From G963665975 sp963665975 (lineage in GTDB: Bacteria; Bacteroidota; Rhodothermia; Rhodothermales; Bin80): a stretch of 64,000 nt of DNA. The first letter of the stretch is position 1. Each line of letters begins with the position of its first letter. The position numbers were made by a program, and so were the translations under genes. Below the pieces are notes generated by a model. It was given only the letters and a program-made list of their open reading frames with translations, was not told the DNA's origin and did not search any database. Shown piece after piece: positions 25,555 to 34,706 of this stretch. The stretch spans positions 558,001 through 622,000 of the forward strand of contig OY762508.1 of the NCBI GenBank assembly GCA_963665975.1. Reading direction: 5' to 3'.

Positions 25555-28500
25555 ATGAAGTGGAACCTGATCCTTGCGGTTTTCCTTGTTGCGACTCCCC
25601 TGTACGGGCAAGACACCTCCTCCATCATTGCGGAAACAAACTATGCCGCCCTTAAGCTGCGCAACATAGGACCGGCCTTTACCTCCGGACGGATTGCCGA
25701 CATTGCCATCGATCCCGAAGACGACAATGTCTGGTATGTAGCCGTAGGCTCTGGTGGGGTCTGGAAGACAGAGAATGCCGGCACGACATGGAAATCCCTC
25801 TTCGACGGTCAGGGATCGTACTCTATCGGCGCCATCGCCATTGATCCGCACAATCCTCACGTGGTGTGGGTGGGCACCGGCGAGAATGTCGGCGGCCGCC
25901 ATGTCGGCTACGGCGATGGGATCTACCGAAGCACCGATGGCGGAACAACCTGGACCAACATGGGCCTGAAGGATAGCGAGCACATATCCCGGATCATACT
26001 GCACCCGGAAGATCCGGGAGTGCTCTGGGTAGCCGCACAGGGGCCGCTCTGGCGCTCGGGCGGCGAGCGCGGCGTGTACAAGTCCAGCGATGGAGGTGTC
26101 TCGTGGACGCGAACACTCGGCGATGATGTGTGGGTTGGCGCAACCGACATCGTGATCGACTCCAGAAACCCGGACGTACTATATGCCGCGACCTGGCAGC
26201 GCCACAGGAATGTCGCCTCCTATATCGGCGGTGGACCGGGATCGGGCATACACAAGAGCACAGACGGCGGTAACACATGGACCGAAACCAGGGCTGGCAT
26301 TCCGGACTCCAATCTTGGCAAGATTGGGCTGGCCATCAGCTACCATAATCCAGATCACGTATTCGCCGCCATTGAGCTGGATCGTACAACGGGTGGCGTA
26401 TTTATGTCGCGCGATCGCGGCGGGTCGTGGACCAAGATGTCTGATGCCGTGTCCGGCGCCACGGGCCCGCATTACTACCAGGAGCTGTACACGACGCCTC
26501 ACGCGGAAGGGCGATTGTATCTGATGGACGTACGGGTGCAGATTTCCGATGACTACGGCAAGACGTTTCGCCGGCTCAATGAATCCGACAAGCATTCGGA
26601 CAACCATGCGATTGCATTTCGGGCGGATGACCCTAATTACATACTCATGGGTACCGACGGCGGTCTGTTTGAGACCTTCGACGATGCTGCTACGTGGCGG
26701 TTTATTTCCAATCTCCCCGTCACCCAGTACTACAAGGTCGCCGTCGACGACGCCCTGCCCTTCTACAATGTATTTGGTGGCACGCAAGACAATGGCTCGC
26801 ATGGTGGCCCCTCGCGCACCGATACTCGACACGGCATCCGCAATGCGGACTGGTTTGTGACGCTGGGCGCAGATGGGCATCAGAGTGCCACCGAGCCGGG
26901 GAATCCGAATATTCTCTATGCAGAGGCACAGCAGGGTCGCCTGCACCGGATCGATCGGATCACCGGAGAGCAGGTATTGATCCAGCCTCAGGCTGGTTCG
27001 GGTGAAAAATTCGAGCGCTACAATTGGGATGCGCCAATTGTGGTCAGCAGCCATGCCCCGAGTACGATTTATTTCGGGTCCTATCGCGTCTGGAAGTCCA
27101 CCAACCGCGGAGACTCCTGGACTGCGATTTCAGGCGATCTGACACGTGACCAGGAACGCCTCACGTTGCCGATCATGGGGCGAGTCCAAAGTTGGGACAA
27201 CGCGTGGGACTTGAATGCAATGTCGGTCTACAACACGATCACGTCGCTCGCCGAGAGCCCGCTTCAGGCGGGCCTGATCTATGCGGGCACCGACGACGGT
27301 CTTATTCAGATAACCGATAGTGGCGGCGCCTCATGGACGCGGATAGAGGTCGGCTCGATCCCCGGGATGCCAGCTACCGCGTTTGTTAACAACCTTGTCG
27401 CCGATCTCCATGACGTGGATGTCGTCTACGCTGCACTGGACAATCACAAGTTCGGCGACCTCAATCCGTATCTGGTGAAAAGCACCGACCGCGGCCGCAC
27501 ATGGCAGTCCATCGTCGGAAATCTTCCCGAGCGCACGCTGGTCTGGCGTCTTGTGCAGGATCACGCAAACCCCTCCCTCCTCTTCGTCGCCACAGAGTTC
27601 GGAATCTATTTCACCGTCGATGGCGGCAAAGAATGGACAAAGGTGAGCGCGGATGCAACAATTGCCTTCCGTGACATCACGATACAGCGCCGGGAAAACG
27701 ACCTGGTGGCGGCCTCCTTTGGTCGGGGCTTTTTTATTCTGGATGACTACGCGCCGCTGCGTGCCATAACGCCGGAATTGCTCCAATCCGAGGCACATCT
27801 ATTCCCGGCCAGAGACGCCTACCTGTATGTGCCAAGAAACGTCGCTGGCGGCTCCCAGGGTACGGAGTACTTTGCGGCCCCGAATCCTGAGTACGGCGCC
27901 ACATTCACGTATTACCTGCGCGACGCCGCCAGCACCATGGAGCAGGAACGCAAGGAGCGCGAGAAGGCAGTTGGCGAGGAGGATATTCCCTTTCCCGGCT
28001 GGGAGGTTCTCGAAGAAGAGCGCAACGAGGTTGCGGACCGCGTCACCGTTGTGGTGCATGATGCGGCGGGTGACGTAGCCGGCCGCGTCACCGGTGGCTC
28101 CACCAAGGGGTTGCACCGTGTGACGTGGAACTTGCGCTATCCCTACAAGGGCCTCATCATGCCCGGAGGCAATGCCTCCGGCATGAACGGTTTTCTGGCT
28201 ACGCCGGGCACCTATACCGCGATGCTTACACGTGTGTCGGACGGCGTGGAAACGGAGCTCTCGGATCCGATCACCTTCTCTGTCGTCCCGCTGTATGAGC
28301 CTGCCTTGGCGGGTGCTTCGCCAGAAGTTGTCGCATCGTTCCGCAAAGAAATGGAAGCCCTTCAGGGGCAAATGGCGCTCTTTTCCCATCGCCTGACAAC
28401 CCAAAAGAATCTGGTCACAGCCATGCAGACGGCAGCCGCTCGCTCCGACCGGTCGTCGGCAGATTTTATCGCAAGCCTGCATGCGGCCCGGGACACGCTT

Positions 28501-28770
28501 CTCGCCTTCGAAGTCCGTGTGCGCGGATTCGGGGCACGCGGTGAAGTTGGAGAGCGCAATCCTCCATCCGCGCTATCCCGCATCTACGTGGGTATGCAGG
28601 GACTCAGCACAACCTACGGGCCTACCGATCTGCACCGCGCCACAGTGAGAATCGGCACGGATGAGTTGGCGATCCTGGACGCTGATCTTACGGATTTTAT
28701 CGAGCGCGTAATGCCGGACCTCGAAGCCGCTTTACGGGCGCTGGGCGGACCTCCGATTGGTGGCCAGTAG
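25555..28770 (+). CDS. Secreted VPS10/BNR-repeat beta-propeller protein
   Basis: A 1071-residue secreted protein starting at ATG 25555 with signal peptide MKWNLILAVFLVATPLYGQ. The first ~750 residues are rich in Asp-box/sortilin (VPS10) blades: GGVWKTENAGTTWKSL, GIYRSTDGGTTWTNM, GVYKSSDGGVSWTR, GIHKSTDGGNTWTET, VFMSRDRGGSWTKM, KSTDRGRTWQSI and TVDGGKEWTKV. After the propeller comes a region with LHRVTWNLRYPYKG and YTAMLTRVSDG that resembles the C-terminal part common to this family of 'glycosyl hydrolase, BNR repeat' proteins in Rhodothermota; no catalytic residues are identifiable. It follows the sulfatase gene by about 220 bases. The protein probably binds or processes polymers outside the cell. 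Confidence 0.88.
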   Translation: MKWNLILAVFLVATPLYGQDTSSIIAETNYAALKLRNIGPAFTSGRIADIAIDPEDDNVWYVAVGSGGVWKTENAGTTWKSLFDGQGSYSIGAIAIDPHNPHVVWVGTGENVGGRHVGYGDGIYRSTDGGTTWTNMGLKDSEHISRIILHPEDPGVLWVAAQGPLWRSGGERGVYKSSDGGVSWTRTLGDDVWVGATDIVIDSRNPDVLYAATWQRHRNVASYIGGGPGSGIHKSTDGGNTWTETRAGIPDSNLGKIGLAISYHNPDHVFAAIELDRTTGGVFMSRDRGGSWTKMSDAVSGATGPHYYQELYTTPHAEGRLYLMDVRVQISDDYGKTFRRLNESDKHSDNHAIAFRADDPNYILMGTDGGLFETFDDAATWRFISNLPVTQYYKVAVDDALPFYNVFGGTQDNGSHGGPSRTDTRHGIRNADWFVTLGADGHQSATEPGNPNILYAEAQQGRLHRIDRITGEQVLIQPQAGSGEKFERYNWDAPIVVSSHAPSTIYFGSYRVWKSTNRGDSWTAISGDLTRDQERLTLPIMGRVQSWDNAWDLNAMSVYNTITSLAESPLQAGLIYAGTDDGLIQITDSGGASWTRIEVGSIPGMPATAFVNNLVADLHDVDVVYAALDNHKFGDLNPYLVKSTDRGRTWQSIVGNLPERTLVWRLVQDHANPSLLFVATEFGIYFTVDGGKEWTKVSADATIAFRDITIQRRENDLVAASFGRGFFILDDYAPLRAITPELLQSEAHLFPARDAYLYVPRNVAGGSQGTEYFAAPNPEYGATFTYYLRDAASTMEQERKEREKAVGEEDIPFPGWEVLEEERNEVADRVTVVVHDAAGDVAGRVTGGSTKGLHRVTWNLRYPYKGLIMPGGNASGMNGFLATPGTYTAMLTRVSDGVETELSDPITFSVVPLYEPALAGASPEVVASFRKEMEALQGQMALFSHRLTTQKNLVTAMQTAAARSDRSSADFIASLHAARDTLLAFEVRVRGFGARGEVGERNPPSALSRIYVGMQGLSTTYGPTDLHRATVRIGTDELAILDADLTDFIERVMPDLEAALRALGGPPIGGQ

Positions 28771-29036
28771 GAAGGGCGCGCGGATTCCACACGTGGTTCG
28801 GAAGCGCATTCAATCCCGGACTGTGCCCTAACGGAAAATTCATTAAAATGTGTCTCAATGACGCCTTGACTAAAGCTTAAAGAGTATTCCAAGCCTACCA
28901 AATGACCCTTACGCAGGTTATATTTGACAGAATCTGTGGCATTGCTTCCTGTCGCAAGACCGGGAGAGAAGGCCATTTTCGCGCAGGTCTGTCGTAACCA
29001 TAAGGGCCTCCATTAACCATACCAAGCAGGGGTATC
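28771..29036. other. Intergenic region with candidate promoter
   Basis: About 270 bases without a gene. It contains an exact TAnnTTTG box, TATATTTG at 28919-28926, some 110 bases upstream of the Gfo/Idh gene, and CAGGGG just before its start codon. No strong terminator hairpin follows the propeller gene. Confidence 0.4.
28919..28926 (+). promoter_or_regulatory. Bacteroidota-type -7 box (TATATTTG)
   Basis: TATATTTG matches TAnnTTTG exactly. It would give a leader of about 105 bases for the oxidoreductase gene at 29037. No good -33 TTG is visible. Confidence 0.35.
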
Positions 29037-30470
29037 ATGAAGAAAAGCGGGAATAAAACAAAAAAGGCGAGCTCAGCTACGCGCCGTGAATTCCTCAAGA
29101 AGAGCGCCATGGGCGCCGCCGCCGTCATGGCTGGCGTTTCGTCCGCATCCGGCGCCACAAAGGTGATCCGGTCGAAAGCTCCGACCATCGCCCCTGTGCT
29201 CGGCGCCAATGATACGGTTATTGCCGGCTTTATCGGAGTCGGTGGGCAGGGATACAATTCGCATCTGCTGAACGTCACCAATCTTGACAACAACGGCAAG
29301 CCGCGCCACGATGTACAGTTGAACGCCATAGGCGCTGCTGCTTGCGACCTTTTCTCCGTTCGCAGAGATCGCGCCTATGCGGCGCTGGACGGTGCACGCA
29401 GCGCTGCTGGCCGCACCGCAAAGGTTAGCGTTCACGAGGATTACCGCGAGCTGCTCGAAAATCAGGATATCGACGCCATCTTTATTGGCACCGTAGATCA
29501 CTGGCACACAAAAATTGCACTCGACGCCCTGGATGCCGGCAAGCACGTCTATTGCGAAAAGCCGATGACGCGCTACATGATGGAAGGCTTCCAGATCTAT
29601 GACAAAGTCATGGAGACGGGCAAGAAATTCCAGATCGGCTCGCAGTTCTGCTCAGAGGGCAAGTGGCACACGGCAGCAAAACTGATTCGTGACGGCAAGA
29701 TCGGGCAGCTGGTTCTCGCGCAAGATTCCTATATGCGCAACACGCCGGATGGCGAGTGGAATTACTACAAGATCGAGCCGGAACTCGTGCCCGGCGAGAC
29801 CATCGACTGGTCCACATGGCTCGGCCCGGTTTCTGACCGCCCATTCGACGCACAGCATTACCATCGCTGGCGGAAGTATTATCCGTACTGCGCGGGCATC
29901 CTGGGAGACCTCCTGGCGCATCGGATCCATCCATTGCTCATCGCCACCGGCGCTCCGGAATTCCCGAAACGGGTCTGCTCCATCGGCAACAAGACGATCA
30001 CGGATTCGAGTCTTGGCGCTGAGGATCGCGACGTTACGGAAAACACGCAGCTGTTGACCGAATTCCCAAGCGGCCTCTGCATGCTCATCACCGGAAGCTC
30101 GGTGAACGAGCAAGGGCTCCCGCAGGTCATTCGCGGGCACGAGGGCACCTTGTACTTCAGCGGTGGCAACCTAGAGTTGCGCCCCGAGCGCCCGTTCGCC
30201 GACCTCGTAGACGGCGAGTCTCACCCGAACATCCAGCCCGGCGTAAGCATACCGGTGCACATTGACGACTTTTTCGGCGCGATTCGTGACGATCGCGACA
30301 CCAACGGCAACATCGACGTGGCCATCAAGTGCCAGACGATCATCGCGATGTCCGAAATGTCCGAGCGGCTGGGCGAAATGCTCTACTTCGACGAGAAGAC
30401 CCGGAAGCTCTCCACGGGCAGCGGCCGGGAGATCGAACCCATTACCTACGGAACGCTGGAGCAGTCCTAG
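29037..30470 (+). CDS. Tat-exported Gfo/Idh/MocA-family oxidoreductase
   Basis: A 477-residue oxidoreductase with a Tat signal (ATRREFLKKSAMGAAAVMAGV), a Rossmann segment (IAGFIGVGGQGYNSHLL, 61-77) and an intact catalytic EKP at 173-175 (VYCEKPMTRYMMEG). The substrate domain includes AGILGDLLAHRIHPLL. The size and the insert between strand 1 and strand 2 (NVTNLDNNGKPRHDVQ) match the longer subfamily found in Rhodothermota and Planctomycetota. It is followed by a strong intrinsic terminator at 30489-30527, so it forms its own transcription unit. Likely a periplasmic dehydrogenase of sugars or cyclitols; the substrate is not known. Confidence 0.92.
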   Translation: MKKSGNKTKKASSATRREFLKKSAMGAAAVMAGVSSASGATKVIRSKAPTIAPVLGANDTVIAGFIGVGGQGYNSHLLNVTNLDNNGKPRHDVQLNAIGAAACDLFSVRRDRAYAALDGARSAAGRTAKVSVHEDYRELLENQDIDAIFIGTVDHWHTKIALDALDAGKHVYCEKPMTRYMMEGFQIYDKVMETGKKFQIGSQFCSEGKWHTAAKLIRDGKIGQLVLAQDSYMRNTPDGEWNYYKIEPELVPGETIDWSTWLGPVSDRPFDAQHYHRWRKYYPYCAGILGDLLAHRIHPLLIATGAPEFPKRVCSIGNKTITDSSLGAEDRDVTENTQLLTEFPSGLCMLITGSSVNEQGLPQVIRGHEGTLYFSGGNLELRPERPFADLVDGESHPNIQPGVSIPVHIDDFFGAIRDDRDTNGNIDVAIKCQTIIAMSEMSERLGEMLYFDEKTRKLSTGSGREIEPITYGTLEQS

Positions 30471-30488
30471 CGAACCGGGAATGAGTTT

Positions 30489-30527
30489 GGGGAGTCGGAA
30501 GCCATTCCGGCTCCCCTTTCTTTTTTT
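30489..30527 (+). terminator. Strong rho-independent terminator
   Basis: GGGGAGTCGGAA (30489-30500), a four-base loop, then TTCCGGCTCCCC (30505-30516) pair along twelve positions with one G-U wobble, followed by TTTCTTTTTTT. It lies 19 bases after the oxidoreductase stop and just before the apbE start. Confidence 0.92.
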
Positions 30528-30532
30528 GCGCC

Positions 30533-31525
30533 ATGGCCATGCAGACCGTCCGGCTGGCTCTGGAGGCGATGGCGACCCGATTCGAGGTCGTCCTCTACGG
30601 AGAGCATCCCACACGGCTGCGCGCCGCCGGCGAGGAAGCGTTGCGGGAAATCCGTCAACTGGAAGCTGATCTGAGCTTCTACCGCGCGGCGAGCGACCTC
30701 CGCAGACTGAATGCGAGCGCCGCACACGGCCCCGTGCGTGTATCCCCGCGACTTTTCGACCTCCTGCAGGATGCAACACGCATCTGGAAATCGACAGGCG
30801 GCGCGTTCGATGTAACTGTAGCGCCACTCATGCGATGCTGGGGGTTTGTTGGCGGAACGGGCCACTGGCCTGCGCAGGAAGCAATCGAGCGCGCACGTAG
30901 TGTTACCGGCATGCATCTGGTCGCTTTGGACGCCGAGGCGCGCACGGTGAGGTTCAGGCGCAATGGCGTGCAATTGGATCTGGGCGCGATCGGCAAGGGA
31001 TATGCCCTGGAGGAAGCATCGCACATTCTGCGGGCGTCCGGCGTCGAGCGTGCATTGCTGCACGGGGGCACAAGCACGATTGTCGCCATCGGCGCGCCTC
31101 CGGGCGAAGAGTCCTGGAAAATAGCCATCGCACATCCATCCGATAGCACCACGCCACTTGCGGTCGTCCCGCTTCGCGACGAAGCGCTGTCGGTCTCCGC
31201 GGTAAGCGGAAAGGGGTTTGTTCGAGACGGCAAGACCTACGGACACGTATTGGATCCCAGGACTGGCCACCCGGTGCGTGGCGCGATCCTTGCTGCGGTG
31301 GCGCACCGTTCAGCTACTATCTGCGATGCTCTTTCGACGGCATTCCTTGTTCTCGAATGCGAATCCGGGGAACTGAATATGGCCTCAGGTGATAGCATGC
31401 GTACCTTGGCGGCGTGCCGATGCGAGGATGGCACTCTGGAAATTCATCGCAGCGGAATCGATCTTTATTTTCCCGAGGTCACCTCATCTACCCTTTTGAC
31501 CCCGCATCACCATGAAGCACGATGA
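30533..31525 (+). CDS. apbE: FAD:protein FMN transferase (ApbE)
   Basis: A 330-residue ApbE-family protein, which attaches FMN from FAD to a Thr/Ser of target flavoproteins. Landmarks are LEAMATRFEVVLYG at the start, ADLSFYRAASDLRRLNA, GGAFDVTVAPLMRCWGF, VQLDLGAIGKGYALEEA (the metal and FAD region), LHGGTSTIVAIG, then YGHVLDPRTGHPV and the late ATICDALSTAFLVL with the metal Asp. No signal peptide or lipobox is seen, unlike many periplasmic ApbE proteins. The start at 30533 is only six bases after the terminator T-run; a start at the ATG six bases later is possible. The 3' end overlaps the next Gfo/Idh gene by 14 bases, suggesting coupling. No Rnf or Nqr target genes lie nearby. Confidence 0.92.
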   Translation: MAMQTVRLALEAMATRFEVVLYGEHPTRLRAAGEEALREIRQLEADLSFYRAASDLRRLNASAAHGPVRVSPRLFDLLQDATRIWKSTGGAFDVTVAPLMRCWGFVGGTGHWPAQEAIERARSVTGMHLVALDAEARTVRFRRNGVQLDLGAIGKGYALEEASHILRASGVERALLHGGTSTIVAIGAPPGEESWKIAIAHPSDSTTPLAVVPLRDEALSVSAVSGKGFVRDGKTYGHVLDPRTGHPVRGAILAAVAHRSATICDALSTAFLVLECESGELNMASGDSMRTLAACRCEDGTLEIHRSGIDLYFPEVTSSTLLTPHHHEAR

Positions 31526-32807
31526 ACACGCACACGCTGCCGACTTGAGCCGGAGAAATTTTCTCAAGCGGAGTTCCATGGCCTCACTGTTCGGACTCTC
31601 AGGGGCTGTCGAAATCATTCCTCCTGCCCCTCGTCGAGAAGCTGCCGCCCGCCCCACCGCGCAAGCGCCCGTAAACTGCGCCATCATTGGATTTGGAGCC
31701 CGTGGACGCGAATTGGCTGCCACGCTGGGGCGCGTGCCCGATGCCAATCTCATGGCAGTGTGTGACACCTACGACATCATGCTGCGACGGGCGCAGCGCC
31801 AAACTCCGGATGCGAGCAGGCACGCCGATTACCGCGAGGTGCTGGACAATGCCGACGTACAGGCCGTCTTTATTGCAACTCCAACGCACCTCCATCGCGA
31901 GATCGCGATGGCGGCCCTGGACGCTGGCAAGCATGTCTTCTGCGAGGCTCCGATGGCCTCCAATATTGAAGATGCGCGGGCGATGGCCCAGGCCGCCCGC
32001 GCAGCGGAGAACCAGATCTTTCAGGTTGGTCAGGTGTACCGATCCAATCCGCAGCACCGCTCGGTCTTCCAGTTCATGCGCAGCGGAGCGATCGGCAAGC
32101 CCTCCATGGGACGCGGGCAGTGGCATTCCAAGCAGAGCTGGCGGCGGACCTCCCCCAACAGGGACCGCGAGCAGGCACTGAACTGGCGGCTTGACGCAAA
32201 TGTCTCCACCGGCCTGATCGGGGAGGTGGGCCTCTCTCAATTGGATGTCGCCTTTTGGGTCCTGGCCGAGCTGCCCCGCGCCGTGTCGGGCTTCGGGCAG
32301 ATTATGGCGTGGGACGACGGACGCACGGTGCCAGACACCATCCAGGCGGTATTCGAGTTTCCGAGTGGACTGCACATGATGTACGACGCCACACTTGCCA
32401 GTTCCTTTGACGACGCCTATGAGATTTACTTCGGTACCGACAGTGCGATCATCTTCCGTGACAAGGGCAAGGCCTGGATGTTCAAGGAGGTCGATTCACC
32501 GCTGCTCGGCTGGGAGGTGTACGCGCGCAAGGACCGGTTCTACAAGGAAACTGGTATTGCGCTTCTGGCGAATGCTACGAAGCTCGATGCCCAGAATCAG
32601 GATCCTACCGAAGACGATCCGTCTATAGAGTCGCCGCTATGGTACGCACTTCAGGAATTCATGGAGAACCATGCATTCGGACCGTTTCCCCCATCCTCCG
32701 ACTACCAGAAAGGATTTGAAGCCGCTGTCGTAGCCATCAAGGCGAATGAGGCCATCACACAGAATACGCGTGTTGAGATAGACCCCTCCTTGTTTAGCAT
32801 TGATTGA
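31512..32807 (+). CDS. Tat-exported Gfo/Idh/MocA-family protein lacking the EKP lysine
   Basis: A 431-residue family member with a Tat signal (LSRRNFLKRSSMASLFGLSG), a Rossmann segment (VNCAIIGFGARGRELAATLG) and a substrate domain (STGLIGEVGLSQLDVAFWVL). The conserved EKP reads EAP at 145-147 (HVFCEAPMAS), so the Lys thought to act in catalysis or cofactor positioning is Ala (codon GCT at 31947-31949). The protein is otherwise well kept, with no sign of decay. It overlaps apbE by 14 bases and the next open frame begins almost at its stop. It may be non-catalytic, binding or scaffolding, or use a different residue. Confidence 0.9.
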   Translation: MKHDEHAHAADLSRRNFLKRSSMASLFGLSGAVEIIPPAPRREAAARPTAQAPVNCAIIGFGARGRELAATLGRVPDANLMAVCDTYDIMLRRAQRQTPDASRHADYREVLDNADVQAVFIATPTHLHREIAMAALDAGKHVFCEAPMASNIEDARAMAQAARAAENQIFQVGQVYRSNPQHRSVFQFMRSGAIGKPSMGRGQWHSKQSWRRTSPNRDREQALNWRLDANVSTGLIGEVGLSQLDVAFWVLAELPRAVSGFGQIMAWDDGRTVPDTIQAVFEFPSGLHMMYDATLASSFDDAYEIYFGTDSAIIFRDKGKAWMFKEVDSPLLGWEVYARKDRFYKETGIALLANATKLDAQNQDPTEDDPSIESPLWYALQEFMENHAFGPFPPSSDYQKGFEAAVVAIKANEAITQNTRVEIDPSLFSID

Positions 32808-32941
32808 CGGCGGGTATCAGAAGGCTCGTAGGGGTGCGGTGCCGCGAGAATTCGGCGTGTCCGCAAATTGGCCTGCGGTTGTTCGCAGTGCCCAATGCCC
32901 ACGCCCGGGCCTGCCGTGCTCTTACTTCCCTGCATTTCGGC

Positions 32942-33577
32942 ATGAAACGCTATTTCCATCGGCGGCGCATGGAACGGTTGGTAGTCCCCGGACGTCCGCA
33001 TATGCAGCCAGAAGATGAAGCAGTCTTTGTCAAGGAGCTGGGGCGGGCGCATCGGTACCTGGAATACGGAGCGGGCGGTAGCACCGTAATCGCTGCCGAA
33101 CTCGGTGTTGCAACGGTCTGTGTAGAAAATGACCGGGTGTTCGCCGAGGCTGTAGAGCGAAGAATCGATCCCCTGTCACACAGTGTGGTTGTCCACTTCG
33201 CAGACATCGGCGCTACGGGCCGATGGGGGCGACCGATCCGGGTCCTTGCCACGCGTAAGAACAGGAAGAAGTATCCCGACTATGTCTATGCAGCGGATCA
33301 ATATTGCGACACGGGTTTCTTTGATTGCGTGCTGGTAGATGGACGGTTCCGCGTCGCCTGCGCGTTGTATGCCATTCGACGGGCCGTCCGTGCTGGCGCA
33401 CCGTGTTTGATTTGCTTCGATGACTACAGGTTCAGATCGGATTACCACGTCGTAGAGCAATTCTGCCGTCCCAAGAGTATAGGAAGTCACATGGCGTTTT
33501 TCCGGCCTGATCCTGCCTGCCTGGTGCGGCTGCCAGAAGAGTCGGAGATCCGCGCATACTGCCAGAATCCGCGATAG
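32942..33577 (+). CDS. SAM-methyltransferase-like protein
   Basis: A 211-residue protein starting at ATG 32942 (MKRYFHRRRMERLVVPG). RYLEYGAGGSTVIAAELG (about 38-55) is a SAM-binding motif I, and VCVENDR the acidic end of strand 2. Later, FFDCVLVDGRFRVACALYAI and CLICFDDYRFRSDYH fit a Rossmann-type methyltransferase of the kind seen in glycan or lipid methylation, but I see no specific family. It is followed 78 bases later by a TonB-C lipoprotein gene. A decayed copy of this same gene lies at 38343-38660, in front of the paralogous lipoprotein gene. Confidence 0.7.
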   Translation: MKRYFHRRRMERLVVPGRPHMQPEDEAVFVKELGRAHRYLEYGAGGSTVIAAELGVATVCVENDRVFAEAVERRIDPLSHSVVVHFADIGATGRWGRPIRVLATRKNRKKYPDYVYAADQYCDTGFFDCVLVDGRFRVACALYAIRRAVRAGAPCLICFDDYRFRSDYHVVEQFCRPKSIGSHMAFFRPDPACLVRLPEESEIRAYCQNPR

Positions 33578-33654
33578 GACGCCCCGTGCGTGAGGCAACC
33601 ATTGGCCCTGGCGCACGTCCAAAAGGAACTATTGTCTCCTGTTGTAACACTGCC

Positions 33655-34119
33655 ATGACCCATCGATTCGGGGCTCCAGCTACCCTGGGTGTCGTTACGC
33701 TGGCATTCCTTACCGGATGTGTCGCCCCGCCTACCCTGGTTGCTGAATCTTGTGTGCCCGAGCCCCCGTCTGACCTGTCGGAATTATCTGAGAGCGGGCG
33801 GGAAGTTTATGAAGAAGTGGAATTGATGCCAACCATGATTGATGGGCCCTCCACCGCCATAGAGCGTCTCAATTATCCCGCGGCTGCCAGGAATGCACGA
33901 GTCGATGGGCGCGTAGTTGTCGGTTTTATCGTTAACAAACAGGGGCGCGCGAAGCATGCCATGGTGACGGAATGTCTCGGGTGGGGTGGATTGGACGAGG
34001 AAGCGCTGCGCGCCATCCGGGAGATGAGGTTCAACCCCGGAATGCAAGACGGCGAACCCGTTTTGGTGAGAATGGAAATACCCTTCACGTTCAGTGTTGG
34101 CCCCGAGAAATATTTCTAA
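33655..34119 (+). CDS. TonB C-terminal domain lipoprotein, copy 1
   Basis: A 154-residue protein starting at ATG 33655 with a lipoprotein signal (VVTLAFLTGC, lipobox LTGC). The TonB C-terminal fold occupies the second half: LNYPAAARNARVDGRVVVGF, KQGRAKHAMVTE, then GGLDEEALRAIREMRFNPGM and VLVRMEIPFTFSV. There is no transmembrane helix or proline-rich linker, so this is not a classical energy-coupling TonB; it is a stand-alone periplasmic TonB-C domain of the sort common in Rhodothermota. A paralogue with a closely similar start (MTHRxxAPATL) is at 38730. Role unknown. Confidence 0.85.
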   Translation: MTHRFGAPATLGVVTLAFLTGCVAPPTLVAESCVPEPPSDLSELSESGREVYEEVELMPTMIDGPSTAIERLNYPAAARNARVDGRVVVGFIVNKQGRAKHAMVTECLGWGGLDEEALRAIREMRFNPGMQDGEPVLVRMEIPFTFSVGPEKYF

Positions 34120-34706
34120 CGCATCATGTTGCGCCAATAGGGCAGCTCCGCCCGACGCGTTGCGCCGTGTGTTCGATTTGGGGGTTTATGTAGCAAATTG
34201 AAACCCGCCATCACTTGCGCGTGTTCGTTCATGGGCACTGGTGTTCGCTCCCCGTGCTTCAAACAGTACGCTCAGGTGGTGATCAATTCGCATGAGCAAT
34301 CGCTTCCGATCACGCTTGTCGAGCGTCTTTTTCGGCGGAAGCCACGACGCGCAGAACCTGCGATGGACACGATGGGGATACGTTTCTGTTCTTCAATGAA
34401 AGCAGAAAGCACTAAAGGGTCAGTGATTCGGGCCCTGTCGGCCTTTACCCGATAGCAGACCTGAATCGCCGGCCTCCCTGGTTCGTTCAACCTGATCTGC
34501 AAGATCCGGTGCACCGCCGCCGTCGACAGTGCCTTCACTGCTTGGTCTCCGCAAAAGGCGCAGTCCTCGCCCCTTGCTGCAATGGGCCATCGCAGGCTTC
34601 TCAGACTCCTTGCCAGCACCCTTGCTAGCGGAGGGGGCTGTCGGCGAGTGGTTATCATTCACCGCCTGAGCTGGCCTTTTCACGACAATTCAATGCAAAC
34701 GCCGTT
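34120..34706. other. Gene-poor stretch before the subtilase gene
   Basis: Nearly 590 bases. Open frames on both strands (for instance 34272-34658 minus) have no recognisable domain and no ribosome site. The minus-strand frame is rich in Arg, typical of a shadow frame in GC-rich DNA. I see no tRNA, terminator or clear promoter. Confidence 0.4.

Noticed and set aside
34272..34658. Minus-strand open frame in the gap before the subtilase
   Set aside because: No domain, no ribosome site, Arg-rich composition typical of a GC-rich shadow frame.
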